58,510 bases of DNA from an uncultured Ectothiorhodospiraceae bacterium. Its GTDB lineage: Bacteria; Pseudomonadota; Gammaproteobacteria; Nitrococcales; Nitrococcaceae. Under the pieces are notes generated by a model. The model searched no databases. It was not told where the DNA came from and worked only from the letters and a program-made list of their open reading frames with translations. Where the stretch lies: positions 1 through 58,510 of the forward strand of contig CAJXND010000005.1 of the NCBI GenBank assembly GCA_913056385.1, in the 5' to 3' direction. A program made the position numbers and the translations under genes. Shown here one piece after another: positions 27,306 through 37,834 of the stretch; the first letter of the stretch is position 1, and every line of letters starts with the position of its first letter.

Positions 27306-28406
27306 GTGACGACGCCAAATGAGCGCTACCAGGCCGACCTGGATAGCGGTGACTTCCTCGATGATGCCGAACAAAGGATTGCAGTGGAGGCGCTGGATGG
27401 CCTCTACCATGTCCTGCTCGAGGCGCCGGAGCCGCCCGGCGGTCTGCGGGGCTGGTGGGCGCGGCGCCGCGGTGAGGCGGGCGTCGGGCCGACCGGTCTT
27501 TACCTGTGGGGCGGAGTAGGCCGCGGCAAGACCTACCTCATGGACACCTTTTTCGAGTGCCTGCCAGCGACGGTGGGCAAGCGCCGGGCGCATTTCCACC
27601 GTTTCATGCAATCCGCCCATGAGCGGTTGCGCGTACTCCGGGATCAGCCCGATCCGCTCCGGCGGCTGGCTTCTGAATGGGCTGCCGATACCCGGGTGAT
27701 CTGCTTTGACGAATTCTTCGTCAGCGATATCGCCGATGCCATGATCCTCTCGGGCCTGCTGCACGGATTGACCGAAGAGGGGGTGGCACTGGTGGCCACC
27801 TCCAACGTGCCGCCCGAGGGGCTCTATGAGGGTGGCCTGCAGCGGGAGCGCTTCCTGCCTGCCATTGCCCTGCTCCAGCGGCATACGCGGGTCATGAACG
27901 TGGATGGCGGGACGGATTACCGGCTGCGACTGCTCAGCCGGGCGCCGATCTACCATGTGCCCCCGGACGCCGGCGCCGAGGCCGCGCTGGCCGCCGCCTT
28001 CGAGCAGCTCTGCCCGGAGCGGGAGCACGCCGAACCGGTCCTCAGGGTCAACCACCGCGAGATCCCGGCCCGCGGCGTCGGCGATGGAGTGCTCTGGTGC
28101 GGCTTTGATGCCTTGTGCGAGGGGCCGCGAAGCCAGGAGGACTACATCGAGATCGCCAGGCAGTTTCATACCGTGCTCATCTCTGGCGTGCCCATCCTCG
28201 ATCGCGAACGCGAGGATGCTGCCCGCCGATTCATCGCCCTGGTGGACGAATTCTACGACCGCGGTGTCAAACTGCTCATCTCCGCCATGGTCGACATCGA
28301 CTGGTTGTATCGGGGGATGCGGCTGCGTTTCGAGTTCCGGCGCACGGTCTCGCGTCTGCAGGAAATGCAGTCCCACGAGTACCTCGCGACGCCCCATCGT
28401 CCCTGA
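27306..28406 (+). CDS. zapE: Cell division protein ZapE (AFG1-like ATPase)
   Basis: ZapE is a P-loop ATPase that acts on the Z-ring under oxygen-limited or heat stress in E. coli. The 366-residue protein has Walker A GGVGRGKT (Lys75) and Walker B ICFDEF (Asp135-Glu136), plus the SDIADAMIL block typical of AFG1-like ATPases. The start is GTG at 27306, giving [12 protein letters not shown], which matches family N-termini. The 133-nt gap to ilvD carries both divergent promoters and a GCAATC/GATTGC inverted repeat (27237-27255). It is followed by the unusual AT-rich spacer. Confidence 0.93.
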   Translation: MTTPNERYQADLDSGDFLDDAEQRIAVEALDGLYHVLLEAPEPPGGLRGWWARRRGEAGVGPTGLYLWGGVGRGKTYLMDTFFECLPATVGKRRAHFHRFMQSAHERLRVLRDQPDPLRRLASEWAADTRVICFDEFFVSDIADAMILSGLLHGLTEEGVALVATSNVPPEGLYEGGLQRERFLPAIALLQRHTRVMNVDGGTDYRLRLLSRAPIYHVPPDAGAEAALAAAFEQLCPEREHAEPVLRVNHREIPARGVGDGVLWCGFDALCEGPRSQEDYIEIARQFHTVLISGVPILDREREDAARRFIALVDEFYDRGVKLLISAMVDIDWLYRGMRLRFEFRRTVSRLQEMQSHEYLATPHRP

Positions 28407-28422
28407 ACTTGTCCCCATAACC

Positions 28423-28431
28423 TGTGGATAA
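28423..28431 (-). promoter_or_regulatory. Perfect DnaA box match (TTATCCACA)
   Basis: The plus strand reads TGTGGATAA, the exact complement of the strong E. coli DnaA box TTATCCACA. It lies 17 nt after the zapE stop. Binding is not demonstrated. Confidence 0.5.
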
Positions 28432-28528
28432 GTCTGTGGAGGGGTTGGGGGATCAGCGACACGGGGGCCATGACACGGCGGTTACGTCTGGATCGGTGAA
28501 TCCTTGATCAGGATTTAATTCCCAATAT

Positions 28529-28541
28529 AATCAACAGCTTA
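28529..28541 (+). promoter_or_regulatory. Consensus IHF-site match
   Basis: AATCAACAGCTTA fits the IHF consensus WATCAANNNNTTR at every defined position and is flanked by A/T-rich sequence on the left, as real IHF sites usually are. It lies midway between the two DnaA box matches. Confidence 0.45.
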
Positions 28542-28602
28542 CGAATTATTCCCTGCAATCAGGCATTTACAGGACGTATCGCAGGCGCTTTAGCGGATGC
28601 CA

Positions 28603-28611
28603 TGTGCATAA
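28603..28611 (-). promoter_or_regulatory. DnaA box match (TTATGCACA)
   Basis: The plus strand reads TGTGCATAA, the complement of TTATGCACA, which fits the consensus TTATNCACA. It has the same orientation as the box at 28423 and lies 16 nt from the end of the HDAC gene. Confidence 0.4.
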
Positions 28612-28627
28612 CCGCATCTGTCAAGCC

Positions 28628-29551
28628 TCATCGCATCAGTCCGGCCACATGCCGCGCCACGCCACGTGACAACGCGCCGAGGTCGTAGCCTCCCTCGAGG
28701 ACCGAGCAGATATGCCCGCCGCAGCAGTAATTGGCAACGGCCACCAGCTCATCGGTCATCCAGCTGAAATCGTCTGCGGTCAATTCCAGACCCGCGAGCG
28801 GATCTTCGGCGGCCGCGTCGAATCCCGCCGAGATGATCAGCAATTCGGGGTCGAAGTCGATCAGCGCCGAGATGGCCTCGCCGTGGAATTGCTGCCGGTA
28901 GGCGGCGGAGCCGGTGCCCTCCGGCAGGGGGAGATTGAGGATATTGCCGGGGATGTTCTCCTTGCGGGTGCCGGTGCCCGGAAACAGCGGATGCTGATGA
29001 AGCGAGAGATAGAACAGCCCCTCGCGCCCGCTGAAGATGCGCTGGGTCCCGTTGCCGTGATGGACATCGAAATCGACCACCGCGACGCGCTGGACGCCGT
29101 GGACCGCCTGGGCATGCAGGGCGGCGATGGCCGCGTTGCTGAACAGACAGAAACCCATGGATTCATCGGGTTCGGCATGATGTCCCGGCGGCCGGGTGGC
29201 GCAGAACACGCGTCGGGCCTGACCGCCCTGAATGGCGTCCACACCCTGCAGTGCCGCCCCGACGGCGCGGAGGGCCGCCTCGCCCGAACCCGGCGAGACC
29301 ACCGTGTCGGCGTTGAAATGGGTTCGCCCCGATGTCGGGATGGCATTGAGGACGTCATCGATATAGTGCGCGTCGTGCGCCCGTTCCAGGGCGGCCCGCG
29401 GCGCGGACTGGGCTTCGTGACGCTCCAGGGCATTGAACTCCGGCGCCTCCAGTGCCGCCAGAATGGCCTGCAGGCGCTCAATGCGCTCCGGGTGGTCACT
29501 GCCCGTATCGTGAGCGAGGCAGTCGGGATGGGTGATCAGCCATGTCGACAC
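28628..29551 (-). CDS. Histone deacetylase family protein (acetoin utilization/polyamine deacetylase type)
   Basis: A 307-residue zinc hydrolase of the class II HDAC-like family. Active-site residues are complete: His124-His125 (RPPGHHA), zinc ligands Asp162 and His164 (DFDVHHGNG), Asp245 (SAGFDAAAEDP), and the transition-state Tyr290 (EGGYD). Bacterial members remove acyl groups from polyamines, small molecules or protein lysines; the substrate here is not predictable. Start is GTG at 29551, 5 nt after DUF4426. It is last in the long leftward gene run. Confidence 0.9.
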   Translation of the reverse strand: MSTWLITHPDCLAHDTGSDHPERIERLQAILAALEAPEFNALERHEAQSAPRAALERAHDAHYIDDVLNAIPTSGRTHFNADTVVSPGSGEAALRAVGAALQGVDAIQGGQARRVFCATRPPGHHAEPDESMGFCLFSNAAIAALHAQAVHGVQRVAVVDFDVHHGNGTQRIFSGREGLFYLSLHQHPLFPGTGTRKENIPGNILNLPLPEGTGSAAYRQQFHGEAISALIDFDPELLIISAGFDAAAEDPLAGLELTADDFSWMTDELVAVANYCCGGHICSVLEGGYDLGALSRGVARHVAGLMR

Positions 29552-29556
29552 GATGC

Positions 29557-29997
29557 CTACTCCCCGGTGAAGAAGGTCTGGCGGAAGGCCACCTTGAACG
29601 GGCCACCACCCTGATGGGGGTTGACCTCGATCTCGAAGGTCAGCGCTTCGCCATCCTCCACCGGGAAAGTGCCGATGTAGGAAATCCAGCCGTCGTCGCG
29701 CACGCGACGCGCGCCGATCTCGGACAGATCATCGTTGTTGTCGCGGGCAACGATATCCACCCGCGCCTCCACGGGCTGGCCCTCGCGCAGAATCGTGAGC
29801 ATGACCATGCCGCGGGTGCGGCTGCGCATGATGCCGTACTCATCGGCCACCGTCGCGTTGAGCATGCCGGTGGGCATCGCGCTGTAGTGGATTTCGTAGT
29901 CACCGAAGCGGTCCACCTGCTGGGCGCCGGCGACCATGGGCAGCAACATCAGGAGTCCGGCGATCCATCCGACAATCCGGCGTGGGCAGTGCGGCAT
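29557..29997 (-). CDS. DUF4426 secreted protein
   Basis: A 146-residue protein with an N-terminal signal peptide (hydrophobic residues 8-23, AGA-QQ cleavage after 25) and a beta-rich mature part (FGDYEIHYSAMPTGML...). The sequence fits DUF4426, which is often beside metW/metX in gammaproteobacteria (also in Pseudomonas). Function is unknown; the product should be periplasmic. It lies 11 nt after metW and 5 nt before the HDAC gene. Confidence 0.8.
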   Translation of the reverse strand: MPHCPRRIVGWIAGLLMLLPMVAGAQQVDRFGDYEIHYSAMPTGMLNATVADEYGIMRSRTRGMVMLTILREGQPVEARVDIVARDNNDDLSEIGARRVRDDGWISYIGTFPVEDGEALTFEIEVNPHQGGGPFKVAFRQTFFTGE

Positions 29998-30008
29998 GAT
30001 GCTCTCCT

Positions 30009-30611
30009 TCAGGCTCGACAGATGCGGTAAAGCGCCACTTCTCCGAAGAGGTTGGGGATCAGGCTCGCCAACAGTGGCCGCTTGAAGTCATGAGATAACA
30101 CGCGGCGCTCCAGGATGTGAATACCCAGCTCCTCGCAAAGCGCCTCGAAATCATGAATGGTGCAGAAATGGATATTGGGTGTCTCGTACCAGGCGTAGGA
30201 CAGCGCCTCGCTCATCGGCATGCGGCCCCGGACCGCCAGGTGATAGCGCAGGCGGTAGTAGGCGAAATTGGGGAACGTCACGATCCCGGTATGGCCGACA
30301 CGCAGCATTTCCCGCAGCAGCTGGTCCGGGCGCTGGACCGCCTGCAGCGTCTGGGTGAGGATGACCTGGTCGAAGGCATCGTCCTCGAAGTCGGACAGCC
30401 CCTCGTCCAGGTCGCTCTCAATGACGTTGATGCCGTTGGCAATACTCCGGGTGATCCCCGCCGGGTCGATCTCCAGTCCATAGCCCGTTGCCTGGCGGCT
30501 GTCGAACAGATGGCGCAGCAAGCGGCCGTCACCGCAACCGAGGTCGAGCACCCGGTCGCCGGTACCCACCCAGTCGGCGACGATCTCCAGGTCGGCGCGC
30601 AGCGGACTCAT
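30009..30611 (-). CDS. metW: Methionine biosynthesis protein MetW
   Basis: A 200-residue SAM-methyltransferase-fold protein with motif [13 protein letters not shown] (residues 21-32). MetW is required with MetX for homoserine acylation in several proteobacteria, probably as a partner of MetX rather than as a methyltransferase. The ATG overlaps the metX stop by 4 nt, so the two are translationally coupled. Confidence 0.93.
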   Translation of the reverse strand: MSPLRADLEIVADWVGTGDRVLDLGCGDGRLLRHLFDSRQATGYGLEIDPAGITRSIANGINVIESDLDEGLSDFEDDAFDQVILTQTLQAVQRPDQLLREMLRVGHTGIVTFPNFAYYRLRYHLAVRGRMPMSEALSYAWYETPNIHFCTIHDFEALCEELGIHILERRVLSHDFKRPLLASLIPNLFGEVALYRICRA

Positions 30612-31762
30612 ACGCCCACCTCCGCGGCAACCCGCTGCATGTAGGTGGTAAAGACCTCGCGATACCGGGGGACCGGCATCAGGAAGGCATCATGGCCGTG
30701 GTCGGCCCGGATCTCGGTGTAACTCACCCGTTTGTTGGAATCGAGGAGCGCGCGCACGATCTCGCGGCTGGCGGCCGGCGGGAAGCGCCAGTCACTGGTG
30801 AACGAGGCAACGAAGCAGGGTGCGGTGACGCCCCGCAGCGCCTGGGCCAGATCGCCCGCATGGGCCGCCGCCGGATCGAAGTAGTCCAGCGCCCGGGTCA
30901 TGAGCAGATAGGTGTTGGCATCGAAGCGGTCCACGAATGACTGCCCCTGATAGCGCAGATAGCGCTCGACCTCGAATTCCACGTCGTAGTTGAAACCGTA
31001 GTCGTCAGGCTTGCCCCGCCGGTCCCGGCCGAATTTCTCGCCCATGGCGGCCTCCGACAGGTAGGTGATGTGGCCGAGCATTCGCGCGAGCATCAGACCG
31101 GTCCGCGGTCGATCACCGGTGGCGGCATAGCGACCCTCGCGGAAATCCGGATCGGAGCGGATCGCCTGGCGGGCCACTTCGTTGAATGCGATGTTCTGTG
31201 CCGATAGTCGCGGGGCCGCGGCGATCACGATGGCGTGCGCCAGGCGGTCCGGCAGATCGATGGCCCACTGCAGCGCCTGCATCCCGCCCAGGCTGCCGCC
31301 GGCCACGGCGGCCCAGCGGGTGATGCCCAGATAATCCGCCAGACGTGCCTGGCTGCGAACCCAGTCACGGACGGTGACCAGGGGGAAGTCGGCGCCGTAG
31401 GGTTCGCCGGTTTCCGGATTGCTCGTGGTGGGGCCGGTTGAGCCGTGGCAGCCGCCGAGGTTGTTGCTGCAGACGATGAAAAAGCGGTTGGTGTCCAGGG
31501 GCTTGCCCGGACCGATGCAGGCTTCCCACCAGCCGGGCTTTCTCTCGTCCGGCGCGCTGTAGCCGGCGGCATGATGATTACCCGACAGCGCATGGCAGAC
31601 CAGTACCGCGTTGCTGGCATCGGCGTTCAGTTCACCGTAGGTCTCGTAGGCGAGGGTATAGCCCGGCAGCACCCGCCCCGAATCCAGGGAGAGGGGTTCG
31701 TCGAAATGCACGGTCCGGGGCGTCACGAGCCCCACCGAATCCTCGGGAAATGCGCCGGTCAT
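30608..31762 (-). CDS. metX: Homoserine O-acyltransferase MetX
   Basis: An alpha/beta hydrolase of 384 residues that acylates homoserine at the start of methionine synthesis. The nucleophile is Ser157 (AGGSLGGMQ); catalytic His357 is in DHGHDAFL. Gammaproteobacterial MetX proteins that pair with MetW often use succinyl-CoA, but acyl-CoA preference cannot be set from this sequence by eye. It lies 2 nt from yggT and overlaps metW. Confidence 0.93.
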   Translation of the reverse strand: MTGAFPEDSVGLVTPRTVHFDEPLSLDSGRVLPGYTLAYETYGELNADASNAVLVCHALSGNHHAAGYSAPDERKPGWWEACIGPGKPLDTNRFFIVCSNNLGGCHGSTGPTTSNPETGEPYGADFPLVTVRDWVRSQARLADYLGITRWAAVAGGSLGGMQALQWAIDLPDRLAHAIVIAAAPRLSAQNIAFNEVARQAIRSDPDFREGRYAATGDRPRTGLMLARMLGHITYLSEAAMGEKFGRDRRGKPDDYGFNYDVEFEVERYLRYQGQSFVDRFDANTYLLMTRALDYFDPAAAHAGDLAQALRGVTAPCFVASFTSDWRFPPAASREIVRALLDSNKRVSYTEIRADHGHDAFLMPVPRYREVFTTYMQRVAAEVGV

Positions 31763-31764
31763 GG

Positions 31765-32343
31765 TTACATCATCAATGCCGGCGCGATGCGGTCAAGCGG
31801 CGGCATGATCAGCATCTTCAGGATCTGGATGGCGATAATGGCGGCCAGCGGGGAGAGGTCCACCCCGCCGATCGGCGGGATGATCGCCCGGAAGGGCCGG
31901 ATCACGGGTTCCGTCAGCCCCAGCAGGACCGTCGTGGCCGGGTTGTAGTCGCTCGGATTGATCCAGGAGAGGATGGCGCGGACCACGATGGCGATCAGGT
32001 AGACGTTGAGCAGCAGGCTGATGAGCTCGGCCGGTGTGCGCAGCAGCAGATAGTCGATCCGAGGCGTGACCCCGGCAATCATCATCAACAGCGCCAGGGC
32101 AATGGCCTGCAGGAACACCATCAGCACGATCGCCGGGAAGTCGATGCCGCCCCAGCCGGGAATGATCCGGCGCAGGGGCTGTAACAGCGGCTGGGTGACC
32201 CGCACGAGGAACTGCGAGAGCGGGTTGTAGAAGTCCGCCCGCGACCACTGCAGCAGGAAGCGCAGCATGACCGCCATGATGTAGAGGCTGAACAGGGTGT
32301 CCACCAGGAAGGCCAGTGGACTGCTGAGATAACCCGGCCCCAT
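31765..32343 (-). CDS. YggT family membrane protein
   Basis: A 192-residue integral membrane protein built from two YggT repeats; each has two helices followed by a P-L-x-x-L-R/P-F-R segment ([13 protein letters not shown] and [13 protein letters not shown]). Function is unclear; roles in osmotic shock tolerance or cell envelope/division have been suggested for relatives. It sits between proC and metX (2-nt gaps), the common yggS-proC-yggT order. Confidence 0.92.
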   Translation of the reverse strand: MGPGYLSSPLAFLVDTLFSLYIMAVMLRFLLQWSRADFYNPLSQFLVRVTQPLLQPLRRIIPGWGGIDFPAIVLMVFLQAIALALLMMIAGVTPRIDYLLLRTPAELISLLLNVYLIAIVVRAILSWINPSDYNPATTVLLGLTEPVIRPFRAIIPPIGGVDLSPLAAIIAIQILKMLIMPPLDRIAPALMM

Positions 32344-32345
32344 GC

Positions 32346-33169
<824 letters not shown>

Positions 33170-33173
<4 letters not shown>

Positions 33174-33880
33174 GGCTGTTTCTCCGGTCGGGGTCCGAAA
33201 ACCGCGGTGCCCAGGCGGACCAGCGTCGCGCCCTCGGCCACCGCCGCTTCCAGATCGTTGGACATGCCCATGGACAGCGTATCGAGCGCCAGCCCGTCGG
33301 CCACGAGTCGTGCCTGCAGCTCGCGCAACGGCCGAAAGGCGGCCCGCTGGCATTCGAAGTCGGTCACCGCCTCGGGCAGTGTCATCAGGCCACGCAGCTG
33401 CAGATTCGGCAGTTCGGCGATCTGCCGGGCGAGCGCCGGCGCCTGCGCGGGCTCGACCCCCGATTTGCTCGCCTCGCCGCTGACGTTCACCTGCAGGCAG
33501 CATTGCAGGGGTGCGGCCCCTGACGGCCGCTGTTCGGACAGACGCCGGGCGATCTTCAGCCGGTCAATGGTATGCACCCAGTCAAAGCCCTCCGCCACCG
33601 AGCGGGTCTTGTTCGACTGCAGGGCGCCAATGAAATGCCACTCGATGTCCTCGCCCGCGAGCGCCGCGCGTTTTTCCGCACCCTCCTGCAGGTAATTCTC
33701 GCCAAAGGCGTGCTGGCCCTCGGCGAGCGCCGCCCGGATCGCCTCAACGGGCTGACGCTTGCTCACCGCCAGCAGCTGCACGCTGTCCGGCTCACGGCCA
33801 TGGGCCGTCTCCGCATCGCGGATCCGCTGGCGAACCGCGGCGAGGCGCTGAGCGATCTCGGCTGTCTGCTCGGTGGTCAT
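33170..33880 (-). CDS. yggS: PLP homeostasis protein YggS/PROSC
   Basis: A PLP-binding protein with no known catalytic activity that keeps cellular PLP and amino acid pools balanced. From ATG 33880 it has 236 residues (E. coli 234); PLP-binding Lys41 is in LLAVSKRQP, and GENYLQE and HFIGALQSNK follow. An upstream in-frame ATG at 33916 has a better Shine-Dalgarno (GGGAG) and could add 12 residues. It is coupled to proC. Confidence 0.92.
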
Positions 33881-33971
33881 CGCTGGGATGATACGGCGGG
33901 AGGGCTGGTGTGTCATGGCTTGTCGCTCCCGTCTCCTTGTCCCGGGCGACCTCGGGGCGCGGATCCGCCGA

Positions 33972-34670
33972 CTATCCGCGGTCCTGAATAGCCGGTAACT
34001 CGACGAGGTCCACGGCCCCGACGCTGGCGGCCAGTCCCTGGCGGCAGTGATGGAGCTCGCCCCAGGCGCCGAAGGCGATCAGTCGCAGCGATTGGCGCTC
34101 GGACGGTGGGGTGTCGCTGAGGTAGCGGCCGAGCAGGTCCATGACGCTCCCCTCGAAGACGCCGGGTCGGTCTTCGTCAAGGGCGATGCGGGCCGGAACA
34201 CCGGCTTGTTCCAGGCTGGAGACGCCGGCGATGGCGCTATCGGCGAGGGCGCGGATGAAGAACCGCGACGGCACCAGGCGGGCGGGCAGGCCGTAGTGGC
34301 CGCCGAGCAGTAACAGCCGGACCCGGGTGGCCGTGCGCTCGGCCAGGGCCATGGCCGGGCCGATGCCGAGATCCTCTCCAAGCACCAGTAGGCGGTCATG
34401 TTCACCGGGCACGATGGGCTCGCCCTGGAGATCAGAGATTGTGGCGGGTGTGCCGGGGCCGATCTGGGCGGGCAGGCATCCCTGCGGCAGAACGCCGGCG
34501 ATCCAGCCCTCGTCCTCGTCCGCATCGCGGATCGGCAGGCAGCAGCGTCGGCCGGCAAGCTCCAGCCAAAGCCACTGACCCGGCGCGGGTGCCGCTTCAT
34601 CCCAGCCAAGACGCAGCAGCCACCAGTCGTCCATGACCGGTGTTGCATCGATCAGACGGCCGGTTTTCAT
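33972..34670 (-). CDS. PyrK/ferredoxin-reductase-like protein lacking the iron-sulfur motif
   Basis: A 232-residue protein with the fold pattern of dihydroorotate dehydrogenase electron-transfer subunits (PyrK): an N-terminal beta-barrel (PGQWLWLEL) and a nucleotide-binding half (LVLGEDLGIGPAMALAE). The C-terminal Cys cluster that holds [2Fe-2S] in PyrK is missing; its place is taken by a segment with no Cys pattern, and I see no clear FAD RxYS motif. It overlaps pyrC' by 4 nt. No PyrDB is nearby. The role is unknown; a regulatory or degenerate flavoprotein is possible. Confidence 0.65.
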   Translation of the reverse strand: MKTGRLIDATPVMDDWWLLRLGWDEAAPAPGQWLWLELAGRRCCLPIRDADEDEGWIAGVLPQGCLPAQIGPGTPATISDLQGEPIVPGEHDRLLVLGEDLGIGPAMALAERTATRVRLLLLGGHYGLPARLVPSRFFIRALADSAIAGVSSLEQAGVPARIALDEDRPGVFEGSVMDLLGRYLSDTPPSERQSLRLIAFGAWGELHHCRQGLAASVGAVDLVELPAIQDRG

Positions 34671-35950
34671 GGACCGTCGGGCTGATGGACCAGGCGTCCG
34701 GCCACGAGGGTGTGAGTCGCCCGGGCGCTGAATTCCCAGCCGAGGAACGGGGAGTTGCGGCCACGGCTTCGCAGGCTTTCCCCGGTGCAGAACCAGGGTG
34801 CAACCGGATCCACCACGACCAGGTCGGCGGCGGCGCCCTCGTCGAGACGGCCGCCTTCCAGCCCCAGCAGTCGCGCCGGCTCCAGGGTGACCGTGGCCAG
34901 TGCCCGGTGCAGTGGCAGCACCTCTTCCTCGACGAGGCGCAGCACCAGCGCCAGGAGCGTATCAAGGCCACTGGCACCGGAGGCCGTGCTGGCGAAGGGG
35001 CCGTCCTTCGCGTCCTGGTCGTGGGGCTGATGGTCGGAGCAGATGATGCGGATGACCCGGTCGGCCACGGCCTGTCGGAGGGCCTCCCGGTCGATGATGT
35101 CCCGCAGCGGCGGATCGAGATGGAACCGGGCGTCGTACTCCATCGCGTCCTGGTCGGTCAGGAAGAGCTGATGGATCGCCACATCCGCGGTCAGCTTGCG
35201 GTTCTCGCCCAGGGCGGTGGTGAGCAGGCGTGCCCCGTCGGCACTGGACAGGCGTCCAAAGTGCACGCGGGCCTGACAGGCACCGGCCACGGCGAGCTGG
35301 CGGCCGAGCCCGGCGGTTTCGGCGGCGGCGGGAATGCCCGGCAACCCCAGCCGGGTGGCCGTCGGTCCCTCGTTGAGGCAGCCCTGCGCGAGGCACGGAT
35401 CGACCGGGGTCAGCAGGCAGGGGAGTGAGAAGGTGCTGGCATATTCCAGGGCCCGTCTCAGGACCAGCGAATCGGTGATCGGCCGGCCACCGTCGGACAG
35501 CGCCGGACAGCCGGCGGCGGCGAGGCCGGCCATGCCGGAGAGCTGCTCGCCGGCCAGTTCCCGGGTGAGCGCACCCAGCGGAACCACCCGGGCGGCGCCG
35601 GTGATGTCGGCGCGATGGGTGACCAGCTCGACGACCGAGGGCGTATCCATCACCGGCGTGGTATCCGGGGGCATCACCAGGGTCGTGATGCCCGCCGCGG
35701 CGGCGGCACGGCTCTCGCTGGTGATATCCGCCTTGCGGGTGGCGCCCGGTTCGCGCAGGCGGGCGCTGAGGTCGATCAGCCCCGGGATGACCCACTGGCC
35801 GCTGGCGTCGATGCGCCGGTCCGGCGTGAAGTCCTCGATCCGCCCCCCGAGCCGGACGATGCGTCCGTCGGCGACGGCGACATCCCCGGTTTCATCGAGG
35901 CCACTGGCCGGGTCGATCAGACGGCCATTGCCGATCAGGATGCGGCTCAT
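34667..35950 (-). CDS. pyrX: Inactive dihydroorotase-like subunit PyrC' (PyrX)
   Basis: A 427-residue protein of the amidohydrolase dihydroorotase family. The zinc motif that should read HxH before LREPG is replaced: here it is Ser62-Ala-Arg64 ([10 protein letters not shown]). The second His pair is altered as well (IHQLFLTD), though SDHQPHD is kept. In Pseudomonas the matching PyrC' is catalytically dead and is required as a structural subunit of aspartate transcarbamoylase with PyrB. The pyrB-pyrC' 4-nt overlap here supports the same role. A catalytic dihydroorotase must be elsewhere. Confidence 0.88.
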   Translation of the reverse strand: MSRILIGNGRLIDPASGLDETGDVAVADGRIVRLGGRIEDFTPDRRIDASGQWVIPGLIDLSARLREPGATRKADITSESRAAAAAGITTLVMPPDTTPVMDTPSVVELVTHRADITGAARVVPLGALTRELAGEQLSGMAGLAAAGCPALSDGGRPITDSLVLRRALEYASTFSLPCLLTPVDPCLAQGCLNEGPTATRLGLPGIPAAAETAGLGRQLAVAGACQARVHFGRLSSADGARLLTTALGENRKLTADVAIHQLFLTDQDAMEYDARFHLDPPLRDIIDREALRQAVADRVIRIICSDHQPHDQDAKDGPFASTASGASGLDTLLALVLRLVEEEVLPLHRALATVTLEPARLLGLEGGRLDEGAAADLVVVDPVAPWFCTGESLRSRGRNSPFLGWEFSARATHTLVAGRLVHQPDGP

Positions 35951-36915
35951 GACACCTCCCGTGCCGTTTCCGGCTGAACACCAAGCACCATGGTCATGAC
36001 CGCCATGCGCACGGCGATGCCGTTGGTCACCTGATCGAGGATAACCGAACGCGGACCGTCGGCCAGGGCGGAGTCGATCTCCACGCCGCGGTTGATGGGC
36101 CCGGGGTGCATCACGATCGCCTCGGGATGCGCGCCGGCCAGGCGGGATTCGGTGAGCCCGTAGTGCCGGAAGTACTCCGACTCGCCGGGCAGCAGGGCAC
36201 CCTGCATGCGTTCGCGTTGCAGGCGCAGGGCGATGACCACGTCCACGTCCCGCAGCCCCGCGCCGAGGTCGTTGTAGACCTGCACACCAAGGGTGTCGAC
36301 ATCCGAGGGCAGCAGGGTGTTGGGTGCAATGACGCGCACCTCGCCGGCACCGAGGCCGTTGAAGGCATGGATCTGCGAGCGGGCCACCCGGGAGTGACGG
36401 ATGTCGCCGACGATGGCGATGCGCAGTTGCTCGAACGGGCCCTTGTGGCGGCGGATGGTGAAGGCATCCAGCATGGCCTGGGTTGGATGGGCATGCCAGC
36501 CATCGCCGGCGTTCAGTACCGCCACGCCCGGGTCGACATGGCGGGCGAAATACTCGGCCGCCCCGCTCTGATTGTGACGGACCACGAACATGTCGGCCTG
36601 CATCGCCTGCAGGTTGCGGAGCATGTCCAGCAGGCTTTCGCCCTTGGTGGTGGTCGTGTCCACTGCGACGTTCAGCACGTCCGCCGACAGGCGCTTGGCC
36701 GCCAGCTCGAAGGTGGTCCGCGTGCGGGTGCTCGACTCGAAGAACAGGTTGATCACGGTGCGGCCGCGCAGCAGGGGGACGTTCTTCACCGATTTGCCGA
36801 TCACCCCGGAGAAGGATTCGGCGGTATCCAGGATGCGCGTCAACAGCCGTGGATCGAGGCCCTCGGTGGTGAGGAAGTGCCGCAGTTGACCCTGATCGTC
36901 AAGCTGGACGCTCAT
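35947..36915 (-). CDS. pyrB: Aspartate carbamoyltransferase catalytic subunit
   Basis: PyrB condenses carbamoyl phosphate with aspartate, the first committed pyrimidine step. The 322-residue protein has the carbamoyl-phosphate motif STRTRTTFE (about residues 62-70) and [12 protein letters not shown] near the C-terminus. No pyrI follows; the neighbour pyrC' suggests the PyrB-PyrC' dodecameric class. It overlaps pyrR and pyrC' by 4 nt each. Confidence 0.96.
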   Translation of the reverse strand: MSVQLDDQGQLRHFLTTEGLDPRLLTRILDTAESFSGVIGKSVKNVPLLRGRTVINLFFESSTRTRTTFELAAKRLSADVLNVAVDTTTTKGESLLDMLRNLQAMQADMFVVRHNQSGAAEYFARHVDPGVAVLNAGDGWHAHPTQAMLDAFTIRRHKGPFEQLRIAIVGDIRHSRVARSQIHAFNGLGAGEVRVIAPNTLLPSDVDTLGVQVYNDLGAGLRDVDVVIALRLQRERMQGALLPGESEYFRHYGLTESRLAGAHPEAIVMHPGPINRGVEIDSALADGPRSVILDQVTNGIAVRMAVMTMVLGVQPETAREVS

Positions 36916-37424
36916 GAGCGGGCCTCCTCGATGACCAGGTGGAGCGGGTCCGGGCCACGCAGCTTGACCCGCTGCCGCGCGGGCAGATCGATGTAATGGG
37001 CGGCGATGTCCGCCTGGATCGGCAGCTCGCGTCCCGGTCGATCCAGGAGCACGGCGAGGCGCACGGCGGCGGGGCGCCCGTAGTCGAAGATCTCGTTCAG
37101 CGCCGCCCGAATGGTCCGGCCGGTGTAGAGGATGTCGTCCACCAGCACGATGACACGATCCTCGATGTCGATGGGCATGCGGGTCGGCCGGACCTCGGCC
37201 TGGAGCCCGCCGCGGGCCAGGTCATCGCGGTAGAAGGCGATGTCCACCGCACCGGGGTCGCCGGGCAGCTCGAGGCGTTCCTGAAGATGGCTTGCCAGCC
37301 ATGCGCCGCCCTGGTGGATGCCCACCAGCGCGCAACGCTCGCGGCCTTCGGCGGATATCAGTGTGGCGACCTGTTCGGTCAGCTTGGCCAGCAACGGTTC
37401 AATATCAGGTAATTCGGTTGTCAC
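36912..37424 (-). CDS. pyrR: PyrR bifunctional protein (uracil phosphoribosyltransferase-like)
   Basis: A 170-residue PRTase-fold protein with the PRPP motif [15 protein letters not shown]. In Bacillus, PyrR binds pyr mRNA and controls attenuation; in gammaproteobacteria such as Pseudomonas it precedes pyrB and is thought to regulate it. I chose GTG 37424, which overlaps the ruvX stop as GTGA; an ATG at 37445 would add 7 residues. No PyrR-type attenuator is visible, because the gene junctions here are overlaps. Confidence 0.92.
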   Translation of the reverse strand: MTTELPDIEPLLAKLTEQVATLISAEGRERCALVGIHQGGAWLASHLQERLELPGDPGAVDIAFYRDDLARGGLQAEVRPTRMPIDIEDRVIVLVDDILYTGRTIRAALNEIFDYGRPAAVRLAVLLDRPGRELPIQADIAAHYIDLPARQRVKLRGPDPLHLVIEEARS

Positions 37425-37834
37425 GGGGCCTGCTCGCTCATCCATGTTTCGAGGATGATACGCGCCGCCTCGGCATCGATCACGCCCGCCCTGGCGCCGC
37501 GTTCCCGCAATGCGGTCTCCGCGGCATGACTCGAGAGGTGCTCGTCGATGCGATGGACGCTGATACCGGTCCGCCGGGACAGCTCGCCGGCGAAGCGCTC
37601 GGCAACGCGGGTGCTCCCGGAGGCGCTGCCATCGGCATGTCGCGGGATGCCGACGATCAGGGCCGCGGGTTGCCAGTCGTCAACCAGCGCCTGGACGGCC
37701 GACCAGTCCGGGCGACCCGCGCGGCAGGCCAGGACCTCAAGCGCCCGCGCCAGTCCGGTAATCGACTGCCCGACGGCAACGCCCAGCCGCTTCTCTCCAG
37801 CATCGAAGCCCAGATAGGTGGCGGGGTGATTCAC
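37421..37834 (-). CDS. ruvX: Holliday junction resolvase-like RuvX/YqgF
   Basis: A 137-residue RNase H-fold protein implicated in 16S rRNA 5' maturation. The N-terminal LGFDAGEKRLGVA carries the catalytic Asp; the DEHLSSHAAE block and the final IDAEAARIILE Asp are present. The common neighbour yqgE is absent: ruvX is directly downstream of tonB with a 4-nt overlap. Confidence 0.93.
   Translation of the reverse strand: MNHPATYLGFDAGEKRLGVAVGQSITGLARALEVLACRAGRPDWSAVQALVDDWQPAALIVGIPRHADGSASGSTRVAERFAGELSRRTGISVHRIDEHLSSHAAETALRERGARAGVIDAEAARIILETWMSEQAP

Larger units (their letters stand above)
28407..28627. other. AT-rich spacer between convergent zapE and HDAC genes with DnaA- and IHF-like sites
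   Basis: A 221-nt non-coding stretch between the 3' ends of two convergent genes, so no promoter is expected. Bases 28501-28560 have 21 G/C of 60 (35%), against a strongly GC-rich surround. It holds two matches to the DnaA box (listed separately), a 7/9 near-match TTGTCCCCA at 28409-28417, a consensus IHF match, and three GATC sites (28450, 28491, 28506 area). No ORF or strong terminator hairpin is apparent. It could be a DnaA/IHF-binding control site; its real role is unknown. Confidence 0.5.

Noticed and set aside
25646-27322. 558-codon plus-strand frame opposite ilvD
   Set aside because: Shadow of ilvD with biased composition and no recognisable domain.
28510-28545. dif recombination site
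   Set aside because: ATTTAA is shared with one XerD half-site, but the rest does not match the gammaproteobacterial dif consensus.
28407-28627. Chromosomal origin oriC
   Set aside because: Only two good DnaA boxes, no dnaA/dnaN/mnmG neighbours, and the flanking genes converge. Kept instead as a DnaA/IHF-like site of unknown role.
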